Assembly (NCBI GenBank): GCA_038117225.1
Contig: JAYOFM010000004.1
Location: 1 to 64,000, forward strand
Origin: JAYOFM01 sp038117225
GTDB taxonomy: Bacteria; Pseudomonadota; Alphaproteobacteria; Rhodospirillales; Casp-alpha2
Direction: 5' to 3'
DNA length: 64,000 nucleotides
Below the pieces are notes generated by a model. It was given only the letters and a program-made list of their open reading frames with translations. It was not told the origin of the DNA and made no database searches. Both the position numbers and the translations under genes were made by a program. Within the stretch, counting starts at the first letter, position 1. Each line of letters begins with the position of its first letter. Below, piece after piece: positions 18,028 to 26,746 of the stretch.

Positions 18028-18816
18028 CTATAACGTCGAACGCTCAATCAGCAGCTGCCGCAACGAATTGCCAGCGACCCACAGCGCCGCCTCGCGGCCG
18101 AGCGCCACGCGCATGCGTGGCCCGTACAACACCTGCAGCAATATCTCATCGGTTGGCGCTAATTCGAGTAGCCGGTCATGGTCGCTGAAAATCGAGGGCC
18201 GAACCAGGTTGGTATCGTTCGGCAGGCCAAGCGCCTGTGTTATTTCCTCAATGATACAATGCCTTATGTGATCATAATTAAGTTGAGAATTAATAACAAT
18301 TTCAGCCCGTTCAATGTTTCCCGGCTGGCCAACCCAATAGATGAAGAAGCAACGCCCTGGTCCGCGCAACTGTCGCAGGACCGCCGGCGACACGCCATCG
18401 AACGAGATGTTATTGATCCCCTGCCGGGTTGTCAGTGTCAGGCGAATATTCGCAGCGGGCTGGCTTGATTCGCCGTCCAGCAGCCCGATATCAAGACCGG
18501 ACAACCTGGCGAGACGGCGCAGATGACTTGCCACGGCATCGCGTATCCAGGGCGGAACCTTCCCCCCCTGTTCGGCGATTTCCGAACCACCGGCGGCGTC
18601 ATACCGAACCGCCACCCTGACCGGCCCGGTCCATTTGGCGACGCGCTGCTGGCGCATGGCGCTACCGAGATCGGAACCGAAAACAACCGCGTCGAATGCG
18701 CCAAGCAGGCGCGCGACCTCGGCATCGGTATCCAGTTCCGCCGCCGCGAGAGGGTTAATCCCGACGCCAGAGAAAACCGGAAAAGTGCTGATCAGTAATA
18801 TAATCGCGGGCACCAT
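18028..18816 (-). CDS. DUF2927 family secreted protein, second copy
   Basis: A 262-aa protein with an N-terminal signal sequence (MVPAIILLISTFPVFS, cleavage near LAAA-E) and a DUF2927 domain. The family helix is CIIEEITQALGLPND at residues 187-201. It pairs E190-E191 with Q194 where metzincin proteases have HExxH, so it resembles a zincin helix without its zinc ligands. The frame is open upstream to 19017, but the ATG at 18816 gives a good signal peptide and falls 16 bases after the first DUF2927 gene. The two copies are diverged paralogues. Function unknown; extracytoplasmic location is inferred. Confidence 0.82.
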   Translation of the reverse strand: MVPAIILLISTFPVFSGVGINPLAAAELDTDAEVARLLGAFDAVVFGSDLGSAMRQQRVAKWTGPVRVAVRYDAAGGSEIAEQGGKVPPWIRDAVASHLRRLARLSGLDIGLLDGESSQPAANIRLTLTTRQGINNISFDGVSPAVLRQLRGPGRCFFIYWVGQPGNIERAEIVINSQLNYDHIRHCIIEEITQALGLPNDTNLVRPSIFSDHDRLLELAPTDEILLQVLYGPRMRVALGREAALWVAGNSLRQLLIERSTL

Positions 18817-18832
18817 CGCCCGCCGCCGCGAC

Positions 18833-19618
18833 CTAAGGAATGGCACGATTGAGTTCCGAAATGACGCTTCGTACCAGCACCATCGCCTCGTCCTTCGGCG
18901 CGCCGGGCGCCAGGCGCTTGTCGTATAGCGTGCGAATGAGAACCTGATCGTTGCGACTGAACGTGGTCGGTGTCGACTTCTGGTTAAACACCGACGGCAT
19001 AACCGCGTCGCTGTCATTCGGAAAACCCATGGCCTGTGTCAGCTCTTCCATCAAACAGGCGTCGATAGCCTCAATCGGCAACTGATTATTGACGACAATG
19101 ATCCCCTTGACGATGGCGCCGGATTTGATCGCCCACGTCAGGAAATAGCAGACCCCCGGCTCAGCCAGTTTCCTCAACAATGCCGGCGGCGCCTCCTTGG
19201 CGACAAAGGGCGCGCCCATGGCCAGGCGCGGTAGAAATTTAATGGCAAGGTTCGGCGGCTTCTTGACCTTCTTGGCATCTTCCGTCGCGACCCCTGTCAA
19301 CTTGACGAGGACCTTCAAGTGCTTCTGAATCAGCTTGATGTTTTCGGCCGCCGGCCTCTGTTTCTGAAGCTTAAGTTCCTTGCCGCCACCGGGCTTGTCG
19401 ATCACCTTGCCCGCCAGCGACGACACGGTAATGCGCAGCGGCTGCAGCCATTTCTTGATGTAGGTGGACGGCGCGACGCTCTCATACTCCGACTTGAACA
19501 CAACGGCCTCGAAAAATTTGGTCAAATCCGCGTCGGACGCCTTCTCCGCCGACACCGGGGCCGGCGACGCGAAGAGCACCGCGGCCGCCAACACCGGCCA
19601 GCACGATAGAATACGCAT
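18833..19618 (-). CDS. DUF2927 family secreted protein, first copy
   Basis: A 261-aa protein with a signal peptide (MRILSCWPVLAAAVLFASPA, cleavage near VSA-E). The conserved DUF2927 helix is CLMEELTQAMGFPND at residues 188-202, followed by the typical SVFNQ and LIRTLYD segments. It is Lys-rich, unlike its Arg-rich paralogue downstream, so the duplication is old. Located between the two-domain periplasmic gene (start 20999) and the second copy, all on the minus strand. DUF2927 has no established function; some members are annotated as lipoproteins, but no lipobox is seen here. Confidence 0.85.
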   Translation of the reverse strand: MRILSCWPVLAAAVLFASPAPVSAEKASDADLTKFFEAVVFKSEYESVAPSTYIKKWLQPLRITVSSLAGKVIDKPGGGKELKLQKQRPAAENIKLIQKHLKVLVKLTGVATEDAKKVKKPPNLAIKFLPRLAMGAPFVAKEAPPALLRKLAEPGVCYFLTWAIKSGAIVKGIIVVNNQLPIEAIDACLMEELTQAMGFPNDSDAVMPSVFNQKSTPTTFSRNDQVLIRTLYDKRLAPGAPKDEAMVLVRSVISELNRAIP

Positions 19619-19691
19619 GGTAATCGTTCCGTATCTCAGTCTCGTGGACAGATGGCGGCCAGCTTACACGATGCCGGACCGCTGCGCCCAA

Positions 19692-20999
19692 TCAATTGGC
19701 GATGATCCAGGATCTGAGCATATTTTCCGCCACCGGTCGGTAGGCGTCGAACCGGTTGGCTGGCGCCGTATAGGACCAGACATGGGCGACATCACCCGTC
19801 GGTCGAGGCAACACCAGTGCCCATTTACGATAGACGCGACCACCGTGATTATAGGTGGCGACGAATTGACGCCCGGCGAGAGTGACGCCGCGTTTGGAAT
19901 AGCTGACGGCTTTTTCCCCATCGAATTCAAGACCCGCCGCCGTCTTTCCGAGTTGGCTCTTCAGATCCTGGAAGGCCATGCGGACCGCGTCCTCGGGCTT
20001 GCCTGATTTCGCCGGCTGCACGTTCTGAACGCTGACGATCGCGTCATACGCCGAGGTCCCCTGGCGGCCGCTGAAGATGGCTGTATAGGCCGCCGATTTT
20101 TCCATTTCCCAATCAGCCGGAAAATCAATGGCATAACCGAAACCCGGTTCATTGAAACGCTGGCTCGCATTCTTGACGGCTGGCGTCGGTGCCGCTGGCG
20201 CCGGACGTCCATCGGCCATCGCCGACGCCTTGGGCGCGGCGTGCAGCGGTTTGGCGGCGGATGTCGCCGCCCCCGGCGCCGGCGCCGCCACCGCGACGGT
20301 ATCTGGCCGATCATCGGCGGCGGCTTGAAAGTGGCCAAGCAGCCATTCGAATTCCGGATGCAGGCGCTCGAAGGCTTGCTTCGGCGCGAAGAACATGAAC
20401 ACGAAATCGGTACGCTTGGCGCGCGCGATGACCAGGCGGACCCGCATCGGACCGGCTTCGTACAGTGCCTGACGGGCCTCCATGCCGGCGACGGTGGTTT
20501 CCGATTCCATCAGTTTACTGGTCCACGGCTTGCCGTCACCCAGGTAGCGTTCGTCCAACTTGGCAACCATGCTGGCGAGCCCCGTCGACGGGCTTGAGTC
20601 GCCGGTCTGCAAATTGATCGCGTATCCACGCCTGGATTGCACCGACAAACCCGCCTTTCCAGCCAATTCGATGACCCGCGCCCCCGGTGGCACGGGAACG
20701 AAGAAGCCGCGTTTCGGATCAACGTACTGGCCCGGTTTAGTGCTTGGCGGCGCGACGACCTTACCCGGCGGCGCCGCCATGGCCAGCGGCGTCGCCGGAC
20801 CGTCCGAGCGCATCAACGCACCTGGCGACACCATCCCGGCCTGGGGCGAATTGCCGAACGGAGATGGGTCCGGAGCGCCGCTCGGGGCCATCGTGGTTGT
20901 CGGTCGCGCGCCGGGCGCGGTTTGTGCCACGGCGGCGTCGATAGCCACGCTGCCGGCAACAACCAGCGCCGTTGTGAGAACGATGGATTTTTTCAACAT
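19692..20999 (-). CDS. Periplasmic two-domain protein of unknown function
   Basis: A 435-aa protein with a signal peptide (MLKKSIVLTTALVVAGSVAI, cleavage near AVA-Q). A Pro/Gly-rich linker leads to two related-looking domains: about residues 90-225 (GFFVPVPPGARVIELAGKAG) and about 280-435 (GFGYAIDFPADWEMEKSAAY), separated by an Ala/Pro linker. Each begins with a GF/Y-x-x-x-x-P segment, as in PsbP/DcrB-type domains, and the second ends with VAENMLRSWIIAN. I infer a tandem PsbP-like architecture; function unknown. It sits between the AsmA-like gene and the DUF2927 pair, all on the minus strand. Confidence 0.7.
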   Translation of the reverse strand: MLKKSIVLTTALVVAGSVAIDAAVAQTAPGARPTTTMAPSGAPDPSPFGNSPQAGMVSPGALMRSDGPATPLAMAAPPGKVVAPPSTKPGQYVDPKRGFFVPVPPGARVIELAGKAGLSVQSRRGYAINLQTGDSSPSTGLASMVAKLDERYLGDGKPWTSKLMESETTVAGMEARQALYEAGPMRVRLVIARAKRTDFVFMFFAPKQAFERLHPEFEWLLGHFQAAADDRPDTVAVAAPAPGAATSAAKPLHAAPKASAMADGRPAPAAPTPAVKNASQRFNEPGFGYAIDFPADWEMEKSAAYTAIFSGRQGTSAYDAIVSVQNVQPAKSGKPEDAVRMAFQDLKSQLGKTAAGLEFDGEKAVSYSKRGVTLAGRQFVATYNHGGRVYRKWALVLPRPTGDVAHVWSYTAPANRFDAYRPVAENMLRSWIIAN

Positions 21000-21062
21000 G
21001 GGACGAAGCCCTTGATCACGTTTTTCCTACGTGAAGTCTAGGCCGCCATGCTTAACAAATCG

Positions 21063-22832
21063 TTACTCCGCCACTTTGATGTCCGGCGCGGACAGGGTTC
21101 CCGTTAGGGCAAAATCGGACTTTCGCCGCCCGCCGGCGGCCTCGTCGACAAGTGTCGCCAAACGCCCCGTCATGGAGTCGTTCGCGAGATCCAGCTTGCC
21201 ATTGCCAATTATGCTCCACCCGTTCGACTGCATCAGCAGATGATTGCTAATGAGAATGCCGCGCGAGACGTTGAAGCTCCCGGCAAACCGGGAAAACGCC
21301 AGCGCTTTGGCGTCGCCACGCCCGAGGTCCTGGCGCAGCGCCTCGACCAGGTTTGCATTCCGAAGTTCGCCCGCGTCGACGGTAAACATGCCATTGCCAC
21401 GCAAGGCAGCCAGAAGCTGGGCATTGTCAGCGCCGACGGACAGCAGCTCGAGTTCGGCCAGGCCCTCGCCCGTGATCGGCACCGGCATTCCCATGGCACC
21501 ACCCAGTTTGCCGATATCGACACCGCGCATCCTGACGGCGGCGGTCAACGCGGTCATGCCTTCGCCATGGCCGAGCGAAACGTCGCCGCGCAGCGTGCCG
21601 CCGCCAATCTCGGCCCGCTCAAACTCCAACCGAACCGGCGCGCCGGCCTTGGCGCGATCGATGCGGATCACGCCAGCCTTCCCTTCAACGTTGCCGGCGA
21701 ACACGCGTTCCCACGCGATGCGCACGCCGCCCCGCGATGGATATCCCGCCGCCACCCGGCCAAGGTCCGCCGTATCATCCATCACGGTCGTCGCCAACAG
21801 GCCGAGCGGTTTCAGGTCAAGCGATTGGGCATCAAACGCACCATCGATTTCCCGCCCCTCGGTTCGCTCGGCAAACGAAATACGCCCCGTGGCCGTCGTC
21901 CGACCGAGTTCAATCGTAACGTCCTCAAGTGCCCGGCGCCCGGCATCGATGGTGAGTTTTCCGTCGATACGCACGACGCCCGGACCCAAGGAATTGGTCG
22001 GCAAGCCGGCAAACGTCTCAAGTCCACTGAGGTTACCGGCAAAGACCGTCAACGCCCCGGACGCAACGAAACCATGTCGCCACGCGGCGCGGCCGATCAG
22101 GCTTGCGGTCAAGCCATCGCCGGTTGCCGTCAGCGTCGTCTTGCTGCCCGCGCCGGTGATAAGATCCGTCGCCGACCCAAGGTCCGCGCGGAGCCGCCAT
22201 TTGATGTTCCGCCCCGTGGCTTCGCCGTCGAACCGCAACCCGGCGCGGCCGCTGGGCGGGAGCGGGTTTTTTTTCATCGAAATTCCACTGACGGTAACGA
22301 CCGAACCACCGGGGCTTTCATCCTCAATGCGGCCATTGCTAAGCATGATTTCGCCAAGCTCAAGCCCGCGCCACTGCCCCCAGGCGCGGCGAACGAGTTT
22401 GTTGTCGGATAACATCGCATCGACGCGGCGCCGCAAAACCGGTTCCTCGATGAGAAGCCGCTCAATCGCCAAGGCGCCGGTGATCAGTGAAAGTGTACCA
22501 AGTGTCACGTCGAGCCGCTTGATCGTCAGCACGTCGCCCGCACTCTCTTGATCGCCGATCACCACGTCGCGACCGTCAACGCGAACCGACGGCACCAAGG
22601 CGAAGTCGATGGGACCGACAAACTTGATCGGTTGGCCGACAATGACGCGGCCGATCGATCCGACGAACGAGCGGGCCAGGGTTTCGGGCATCACCAACGG
22701 CCCCAGCAGGACCAAGACCACGAGCACGCCCAGCAGCCCGGCGATGCCGATCCCCAGCCATTTCAATGCGGGGAATCGCGACGGTGGCGTCACCGTCGAC
22801 GACAGTTCGGTGTCCGGCACCAGGTCAAGCAT
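21063..22832 (-). CDS. AsmA-family inner-membrane-anchored protein
   Basis: A 589-aa protein with one N-terminal membrane segment (around residues 22-45, GIGIAGLLGVLVVLVLL) followed by AsmA features: IGRVIVGQPIKFVGPIDFAL, LTIKRLDVTLGTLSLITG and, near the C-terminus, GMFTVDAGELRNANL. AsmA-like proteins are repeating beta-groove proteins implicated in envelope biogenesis and phospholipid transport. I chose the ATG at 22832, with GGAGG upstream, over an ATG 14 codons earlier. It is the first gene of the minus-strand block that runs to the HlyD gene. Confidence 0.85.
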   Translation of the reverse strand: MLDLVPDTELSSTVTPPSRFPALKWLGIGIAGLLGVLVVLVLLGPLVMPETLARSFVGSIGRVIVGQPIKFVGPIDFALVPSVRVDGRDVVIGDQESAGDVLTIKRLDVTLGTLSLITGALAIERLLIEEPVLRRRVDAMLSDNKLVRRAWGQWRGLELGEIMLSNGRIEDESPGGSVVTVSGISMKKNPLPPSGRAGLRFDGEATGRNIKWRLRADLGSATDLITGAGSKTTLTATGDGLTASLIGRAAWRHGFVASGALTVFAGNLSGLETFAGLPTNSLGPGVVRIDGKLTIDAGRRALEDVTIELGRTTATGRISFAERTEGREIDGAFDAQSLDLKPLGLLATTVMDDTADLGRVAAGYPSRGGVRIAWERVFAGNVEGKAGVIRIDRAKAGAPVRLEFERAEIGGGTLRGDVSLGHGEGMTALTAAVRMRGVDIGKLGGAMGMPVPITGEGLAELELLSVGADNAQLLAALRGNGMFTVDAGELRNANLVEALRQDLGRGDAKALAFSRFAGSFNVSRGILISNHLLMQSNGWSIIGNGKLDLANDSMTGRLATLVDEAAGGRRKSDFALTGTLSAPDIKVAE

Positions 22833-23017
22833 GGCGCACCGTCCTCCCCCGGTCCGTGGCGACAAACCGGGCATTACATATTACGACATACGCCATCGAG
22901 ACTGGCTCCCGGCGCTGGCGCCGTTCTTCCCCGGTCACCATGAACACCGATACCGGTTTCCATACCATTAACGACCGTCCAATTTAGCCATATGTTTGGA
23001 AAACGACGTCCTGCCCG

Positions 23018-23242
23018 TCAGCCGCTTTTCTTAATGACGAACGTCAAGACGCCCCCGGCGTCATCCGAACGAATCAGTTCGTCGCCCGTGGCCTGGCAAA
23101 AATTTTGAAAATCCTCGACCGCGCTAGAATCCGTGGCGAGAACGGTCAAAGTATCACCGGCATCCAGGGCCTTTAGCGCGCGTTTCGCCTTGAGGACAGG
23201 CAGGGGGCATTTCAAGCCGCGGGCATCCAGTTCCTGATCCAT
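23018..23242 (-). CDS. TusA-family sulfur carrier protein
   Basis: A 74-aa protein with the TusA hallmark CPLP at residues 12-15 (DARGLKCPLPVLKAKRAL); Cys 12 is the persulfide carrier. The rest matches the beta-alpha-beta-alpha-beta fold. The start at 23242 has AAGGA upstream; the open frame before it is not part of the family. TusA proteins pass sulfane sulfur to acceptors for tRNA thiolation or in sulfur oxidation. Divergent from a TauE/SafE exporter gene, which suggests a role in sulfur-compound handling, although a general tRNA role cannot be excluded. Confidence 0.9.
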   Translation of the reverse strand: MDQELDARGLKCPLPVLKAKRALKALDAGDTLTVLATDSSAVEDFQNFCQATGDELIRSDDAGGVLTFVIKKSG

Positions 23243-23373
23243 CCTGGCCGGTCCTTTTCCCGGTCCGCACGTTCCCGCACGGCGGTCTATTTCAAACATT
23301 ATACCAAGTTGCATCGGATCGTGTTGACAGCCGCAAGCGATTACCATAGAAGCCGTCAGGTAATCCACAACCC

Positions 23374-23390
23374 TCTCTTCCAAAAAGAGA
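23374..23390. promoter_or_regulatory. Inverted repeat between divergent tusA and tauE/safE-like genes
   Basis: TCTCTT-CCAAA-AAGAGA forms a perfect 6-bp inverted repeat with a 5-base centre, AT-richer than its surroundings, in the 286-base divergent region. It suits a dimeric repressor operator or a small hairpin. It does not match the ATTC-N8-GAAT pattern of SqrR/BigR sulfide sensors. Confidence 0.3.
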
Positions 23391-23528
23391 ATTTCCCCGA
23401 CCTACCCAAGGGGGTCGCCGTGGCCGGCATCGGCATTTCGTTGTACCAGATCGTTGGGTGCCCATGGAGCGCCGGGGTCGACGGCGATCGACCAACGGCC
23501 GATGGTCGCCGTCAAGGCACCCGCTGAG

Positions 23529-24449
23529 ATGCAGATTTACCTGCCCATCGCGGAAATTTCGGTCAACGTTTTTCTAATCTTGGGCATGGGCGGCGGTGTC
23601 GGCATTTTGTCCGGCCTGTTCGGCGTCGGCGGTGGTTTTCTGATGACACCGCTATTGATTTTCATCGGCATCCCGCCGGCGGTCGCCGTGGCGACGGAAG
23701 CGAACCAGATTGTCGCCAGTTCGGTATCCGGTGTGCTGGCGCATTGGCGCCGCGGCAATGTCGATTTGAAGATGGGCACGGTCCTGCTCATCGGTGGCAT
23801 TATCGGGTCGACGTTCGGTGTGTGGCTGTTTACCTGGCTGAAAGGCCTCGGTCAGGTCGATCTGGTAATCAAACTCTCGTACGTCGTCTTCCTCGGCATT
23901 ATCGGCTCTTTGATGCTCGTCGAAAGCGGGCGAGCGATCATGAAGAAACGCGCCGGTGCGGGTGCCATGGGTAAGATCCATCATCACAACTGGATGCATG
24001 GGTTGCCGTTAAAAATGCGGTTCCGGCGGTCCAAGTTGTACATCAGCGCCTTGCTGCCGCTCGCCGTCGGTATTTTCGTGGGTATTTTGTCGGCCATCAT
24101 GGGTGTCGGCGGCGGCTTCGTCATGGTGCCGGCGATGATCTACCTGCTCGGCATGCCGACGGTGGTGGTGGTCGGAACCTCGCTGTTCCAGATTATCTTT
24201 GTCACCGCCAACGTGACCGTTCTGCAGGCGGTCTCGAATCAGACCGTCGACGTGGTGCTGGCCATCCTTTTGCTGATCGGTGGCGTTATCGGCGCGCAGA
24301 TCGGCGCACGCTTCGGCGGCAAGCTGCAGGGCGAGCAGTTACGTGGTCTGCTGGCGCTGATCGTGCTGGCGGTTTGCATCAAACTCGGTTTCGATCTCAT
24401 CGTGACACCGTCGGAGTTTTTCTCCCTTGGCGCGGCGGGTGGTCACTGA
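23529..24449 (+). CDS. TauE/SafE (TSUP) family sulfite/organosulfur exporter
   Basis: A 306-aa membrane protein with about eight membrane segments in two pseudo-repeats. Each half carries the TSUP signature: GGGVGILSGLFGVGGGFLMT near residue 22 and GILSAIMGVGGGFVMVPAM near residue 188. The two halves are joined by a cytoplasmic His-rich loop (KIHHHNWMHG). TSUP proteins export sulfite, sulfoacetate or related anions. The start at 23529 (MQIYLP) fits the family; earlier in-frame ATGs at 23454 and 23502 lack support. Its TGA overlaps the next ATG by one base (TGATG), so it is coupled to the TIGR02186 gene. Confidence 0.9.
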   Translation: MQIYLPIAEISVNVFLILGMGGGVGILSGLFGVGGGFLMTPLLIFIGIPPAVAVATEANQIVASSVSGVLAHWRRGNVDLKMGTVLLIGGIIGSTFGVWLFTWLKGLGQVDLVIKLSYVVFLGIIGSLMLVESGRAIMKKRAGAGAMGKIHHHNWMHGLPLKMRFRRSKLYISALLPLAVGIFVGILSAIMGVGGGFVMVPAMIYLLGMPTVVVVGTSLFQIIFVTANVTVLQAVSNQTVDVVLAILLLIGGVIGAQIGARFGGKLQGEQLRGLLALIVLAVCIKLGFDLIVTPSEFFSLGAAGGH

Positions 24450-25210
24450 TGTGGAGCGCACGGCCACGTTCCGCGGCTTTGGTGGCGTTCCTGCTGGCGT
24501 CACTGGTCGTTGCCACGCCGGCGACGGCACGGGAGATCGTGATCGACTTGTCATCACCCGTGGTCAAGGTGACCGCGGGCTTCGCCGGAACGGATATTCT
24601 TCTCTACGGCGCCAAACAGGCGGCTGGCGATATTATCGTCGTCATTCGCGGGCCGGCCAAGAAGCAGGTCGTGCGGCGCAAGGAACAGGTCGGCGGTGTG
24701 TGGGTCAACCGGGCCAGCCAGACATTCAAGGCGGTCCCCTCATACTATTGGGTGGCATCCAATCGGCAAGACCTCGGCTCCATGCTCAGCACGGAACTGC
24801 GGCAAATTCATCAAATTGGTATCGATGAACTGGACTTCGCATTGACCGAAGACGACGCCGTCGATTCAGATATTTGGGAATACCGCGACGCCATCAAGCG
24901 CATTCACGTCCGCGATGGTCTTTACGGTGGCGCGACGCAGGACCTTATTTTCCTCTCCGACACCCTGTTCAAGACCAATGTGCGGTTGCCAGCCAATGTC
25001 TCCGTCGGTCCGTATGGCGTCGATGTCTATCTGGTTCGCGATGGCGATATCGTCGCCAGTGAAACAAAGATCCTCAATGTCCGAAAATTCGGCCTCGAGG
25101 CTGCGGTTTACGACTTCGCCCACCGTTTCTCGTTCGCCTATGGTATCATCGCCGTCATCATCGCCTTGGTCGCCGGTTGGTCGGCCAACGCCGTGTTCCG
25201 CAAGCGCTGA
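24449..25210 (+). CDS. TIGR02186 family membrane protein
   Basis: A 253-aa protein with a signal peptide (about residues 1-27), a long periplasmic domain that opens REIVIDLSSPVVKVTAGFAG, and a single C-terminal membrane helix (about 225-248) ending NAVFRKR. This matches TIGR02186, a family of unknown function usually found beside TauE/SafE exporters. Here the ATG overlaps the exporter's stop by one base. A periplasmic accessory role for the exporter is a reasonable inference. The universal stress protein gene follows after 18 bases. Confidence 0.85.
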   Translation: MWSARPRSAALVAFLLASLVVATPATAREIVIDLSSPVVKVTAGFAGTDILLYGAKQAAGDIIVVIRGPAKKQVVRRKEQVGGVWVNRASQTFKAVPSYYWVASNRQDLGSMLSTELRQIHQIGIDELDFALTEDDAVDSDIWEYRDAIKRIHVRDGLYGGATQDLIFLSDTLFKTNVRLPANVSVGPYGVDVYLVRDGDIVASETKILNVRKFGLEAAVYDFAHRFSFAYGIIAVIIALVAGWSANAVFRKR

Positions 25211-25228
25211 GACCAAGGTGCCGTGACA

Positions 25229-25741
25229 ATGAGCAATGAAGACACCGCCGTTACCGAAAATCCACCGCCCCGCAAGTCATCAGGCAAGACGTTCCTGTGC
25301 GTCGTCGATGATACGCCTGAATTCGCGGCGGCGCTGCATTTCGCGTGCTGCCGCGCCGTGAATACGGGCGGCCGCGTCGCGTTGCTTTACGTCACGCAAC
25401 CGGCCGAGTTTCAGCATTGGGCGGCGGTCGGCGATCGCATGCGCCAGGAAGCCCGCGAGGAAGCCGAGGAAATGCTTGCCGTGGTTTCCGGCAGGGTGCA
25501 GGAAAAAACCGGCCAAACCCCCGCTGTCTATATCCGCGAGGGAACCGTGCGCGAACAGGTCGTCGACCTGATCAACGATGAAACCCACATTTCGTTCCTG
25601 GTCCTGGGCGCGGCCAGCGGCACCGACGGCCCTGGCCCGCTGATCAGCTATCTGGTTGAACGCATGACCGGCGAACTACGCGTTCCCGTGGTCATCGTCC
25701 CCGGTGGGTTAAGCAACGAAGATATCGAGGCCATCACCTGA
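25229..25741 (+). CDS. Universal stress protein, single domain
   Basis: A 170-aa UspA-fold protein. The core starts at TFLCVVDDTPEFAAALHFAC after a short Pro/Lys tail, and ends with LGAASGTDGPGPLISYLVERM plus the terminal strand VPVVIVPG. The ATP-binding G-2x-G-9x-G(S/T) motif is not canonical, so nucleotide binding is uncertain. The ATG at 25229 is preferred over GTG at 25223. Third gene of the exporter-TIGR02186-USP operon, convergent with the next USP gene, with 18 bases between the stops. Confidence 0.85.
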   Translation: MSNEDTAVTENPPPRKSSGKTFLCVVDDTPEFAAALHFACCRAVNTGGRVALLYVTQPAEFQHWAAVGDRMRQEAREEAEEMLAVVSGRVQEKTGQTPAVYIREGTVREQVVDLINDETHISFLVLGAASGTDGPGPLISYLVERMTGELRVPVVIVPGGLSNEDIEAIT

Positions 25742-25759
25742 CCGGGGCGCCCACATGGG

Positions 25760-26728
25760 CTAACGAATGATCAGCACCGAGTTGTGGGCCTTGGCCAGGA
25801 CCTTGGACGGAACACTGCCGAACAGCATCCGCTTGAATGAAGACTTGCCATCGTCGGACAACACGATCAGCGAATAATCTTTTCCCACGTTGATGATTTC
25901 TTCGACCGGATCACCGATGTTGACGTAGGTGTTGATCACGTCGAGCCCGGTCTCCGCGACCACGTTCCGGGCCCGCTCGACGGCTTGTTCCGCCGCCGCC
26001 TTCTCGCCATCATCGCGGGCCACGGACATGATCGAGACCATGGGCTTGTCGAAACGCTTTGCCAGCAGGGCATCGCGGCGCACCGCCTCGAGCGAACGCT
26101 CGGACCCGTCCGTGCATATCAAATGGCCGCGGCCGGGAACCAGTTCTCGCGTCGCTAACACCGAACACGGCGCATGCAGCGCCACTTGCTGCGCGACCTG
26201 GCGGGGAAAGAAGCCGCGTTTGCGGTCGCCGCCAAGGATGATCAAGCTGTAGGGGCCGAGTTCGTATTGGTCGAGGATACCGCTCGCCGGGTCGTGCGCC
26301 GTTTTCAGCTTGAGCACGATGCTCTTACCCTGGTTGTTGCGGTACTCGATCTTGTTGTCGCCCAGGGGATCGCCCTCGACATCGGTGTGGGTATGGATCG
26401 AGTTCCAATCCTCGACCATCTGCCCCTGCCCGATCAGCAAATCCAGGCCTTCGCGGAGGTAACGGACGCCGGGCAATTCGATGCCCCAGTTGAGGAGGTT
26501 TTCGCGCGCCACGCGAATCTGTAGGCCGCCCGAGTGCAATCCTTGATCGATAGTACGGACATACAGCAAGACGATGTCGCAATCATCGGCGCCGCCCATG
26601 CGGGCGGCGTAGTCCAGGCCGCGGAACGACTCTTCCGATCCGTCGATGCAGACGAGAATCCGGAACCGGCTGAGCCGCCTTTCGTGCTCGGCCTCCATTT
26701 CCCGCTGAATATCGTCTTTCTCGGCCAC
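25760..26728 (-). CDS. Universal stress protein, two tandem domains
   Basis: A 322-aa protein. Domain 1 (about residues 20-190) starts RFRILVCIDGSEESFRGLDY; domain 2 (about 200-322) starts GHLICTDGSERSLEAVRRDA and ends FGSVPSKVLAKAHNSVLIIR with a LSDDGKSSFKRMLFGSVPS nucleotide-binding segment. A charged N-terminal tail precedes domain 1. It starts 18 bases after the SLC13 transporter gene's stop, so the two form an operon. USPs next to transporters often act as ATP-dependent regulators of transport; that link is inferred from position only. Confidence 0.88.
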   Translation of the reverse strand: MAEKDDIQREMEAEHERRLSRFRILVCIDGSEESFRGLDYAARMGGADDCDIVLLYVRTIDQGLHSGGLQIRVARENLLNWGIELPGVRYLREGLDLLIGQGQMVEDWNSIHTHTDVEGDPLGDNKIEYRNNQGKSIVLKLKTAHDPASGILDQYELGPYSLIILGGDRKRGFFPRQVAQQVALHAPCSVLATRELVPGRGHLICTDGSERSLEAVRRDALLAKRFDKPMVSIMSVARDDGEKAAAEQAVERARNVVAETGLDVINTYVNIGDPVEEIINVGKDYSLIVLSDDGKSSFKRMLFGSVPSKVLAKAHNSVLIIR

Positions 26729-26746
26729 GTTATCTCCGCCTGATTT

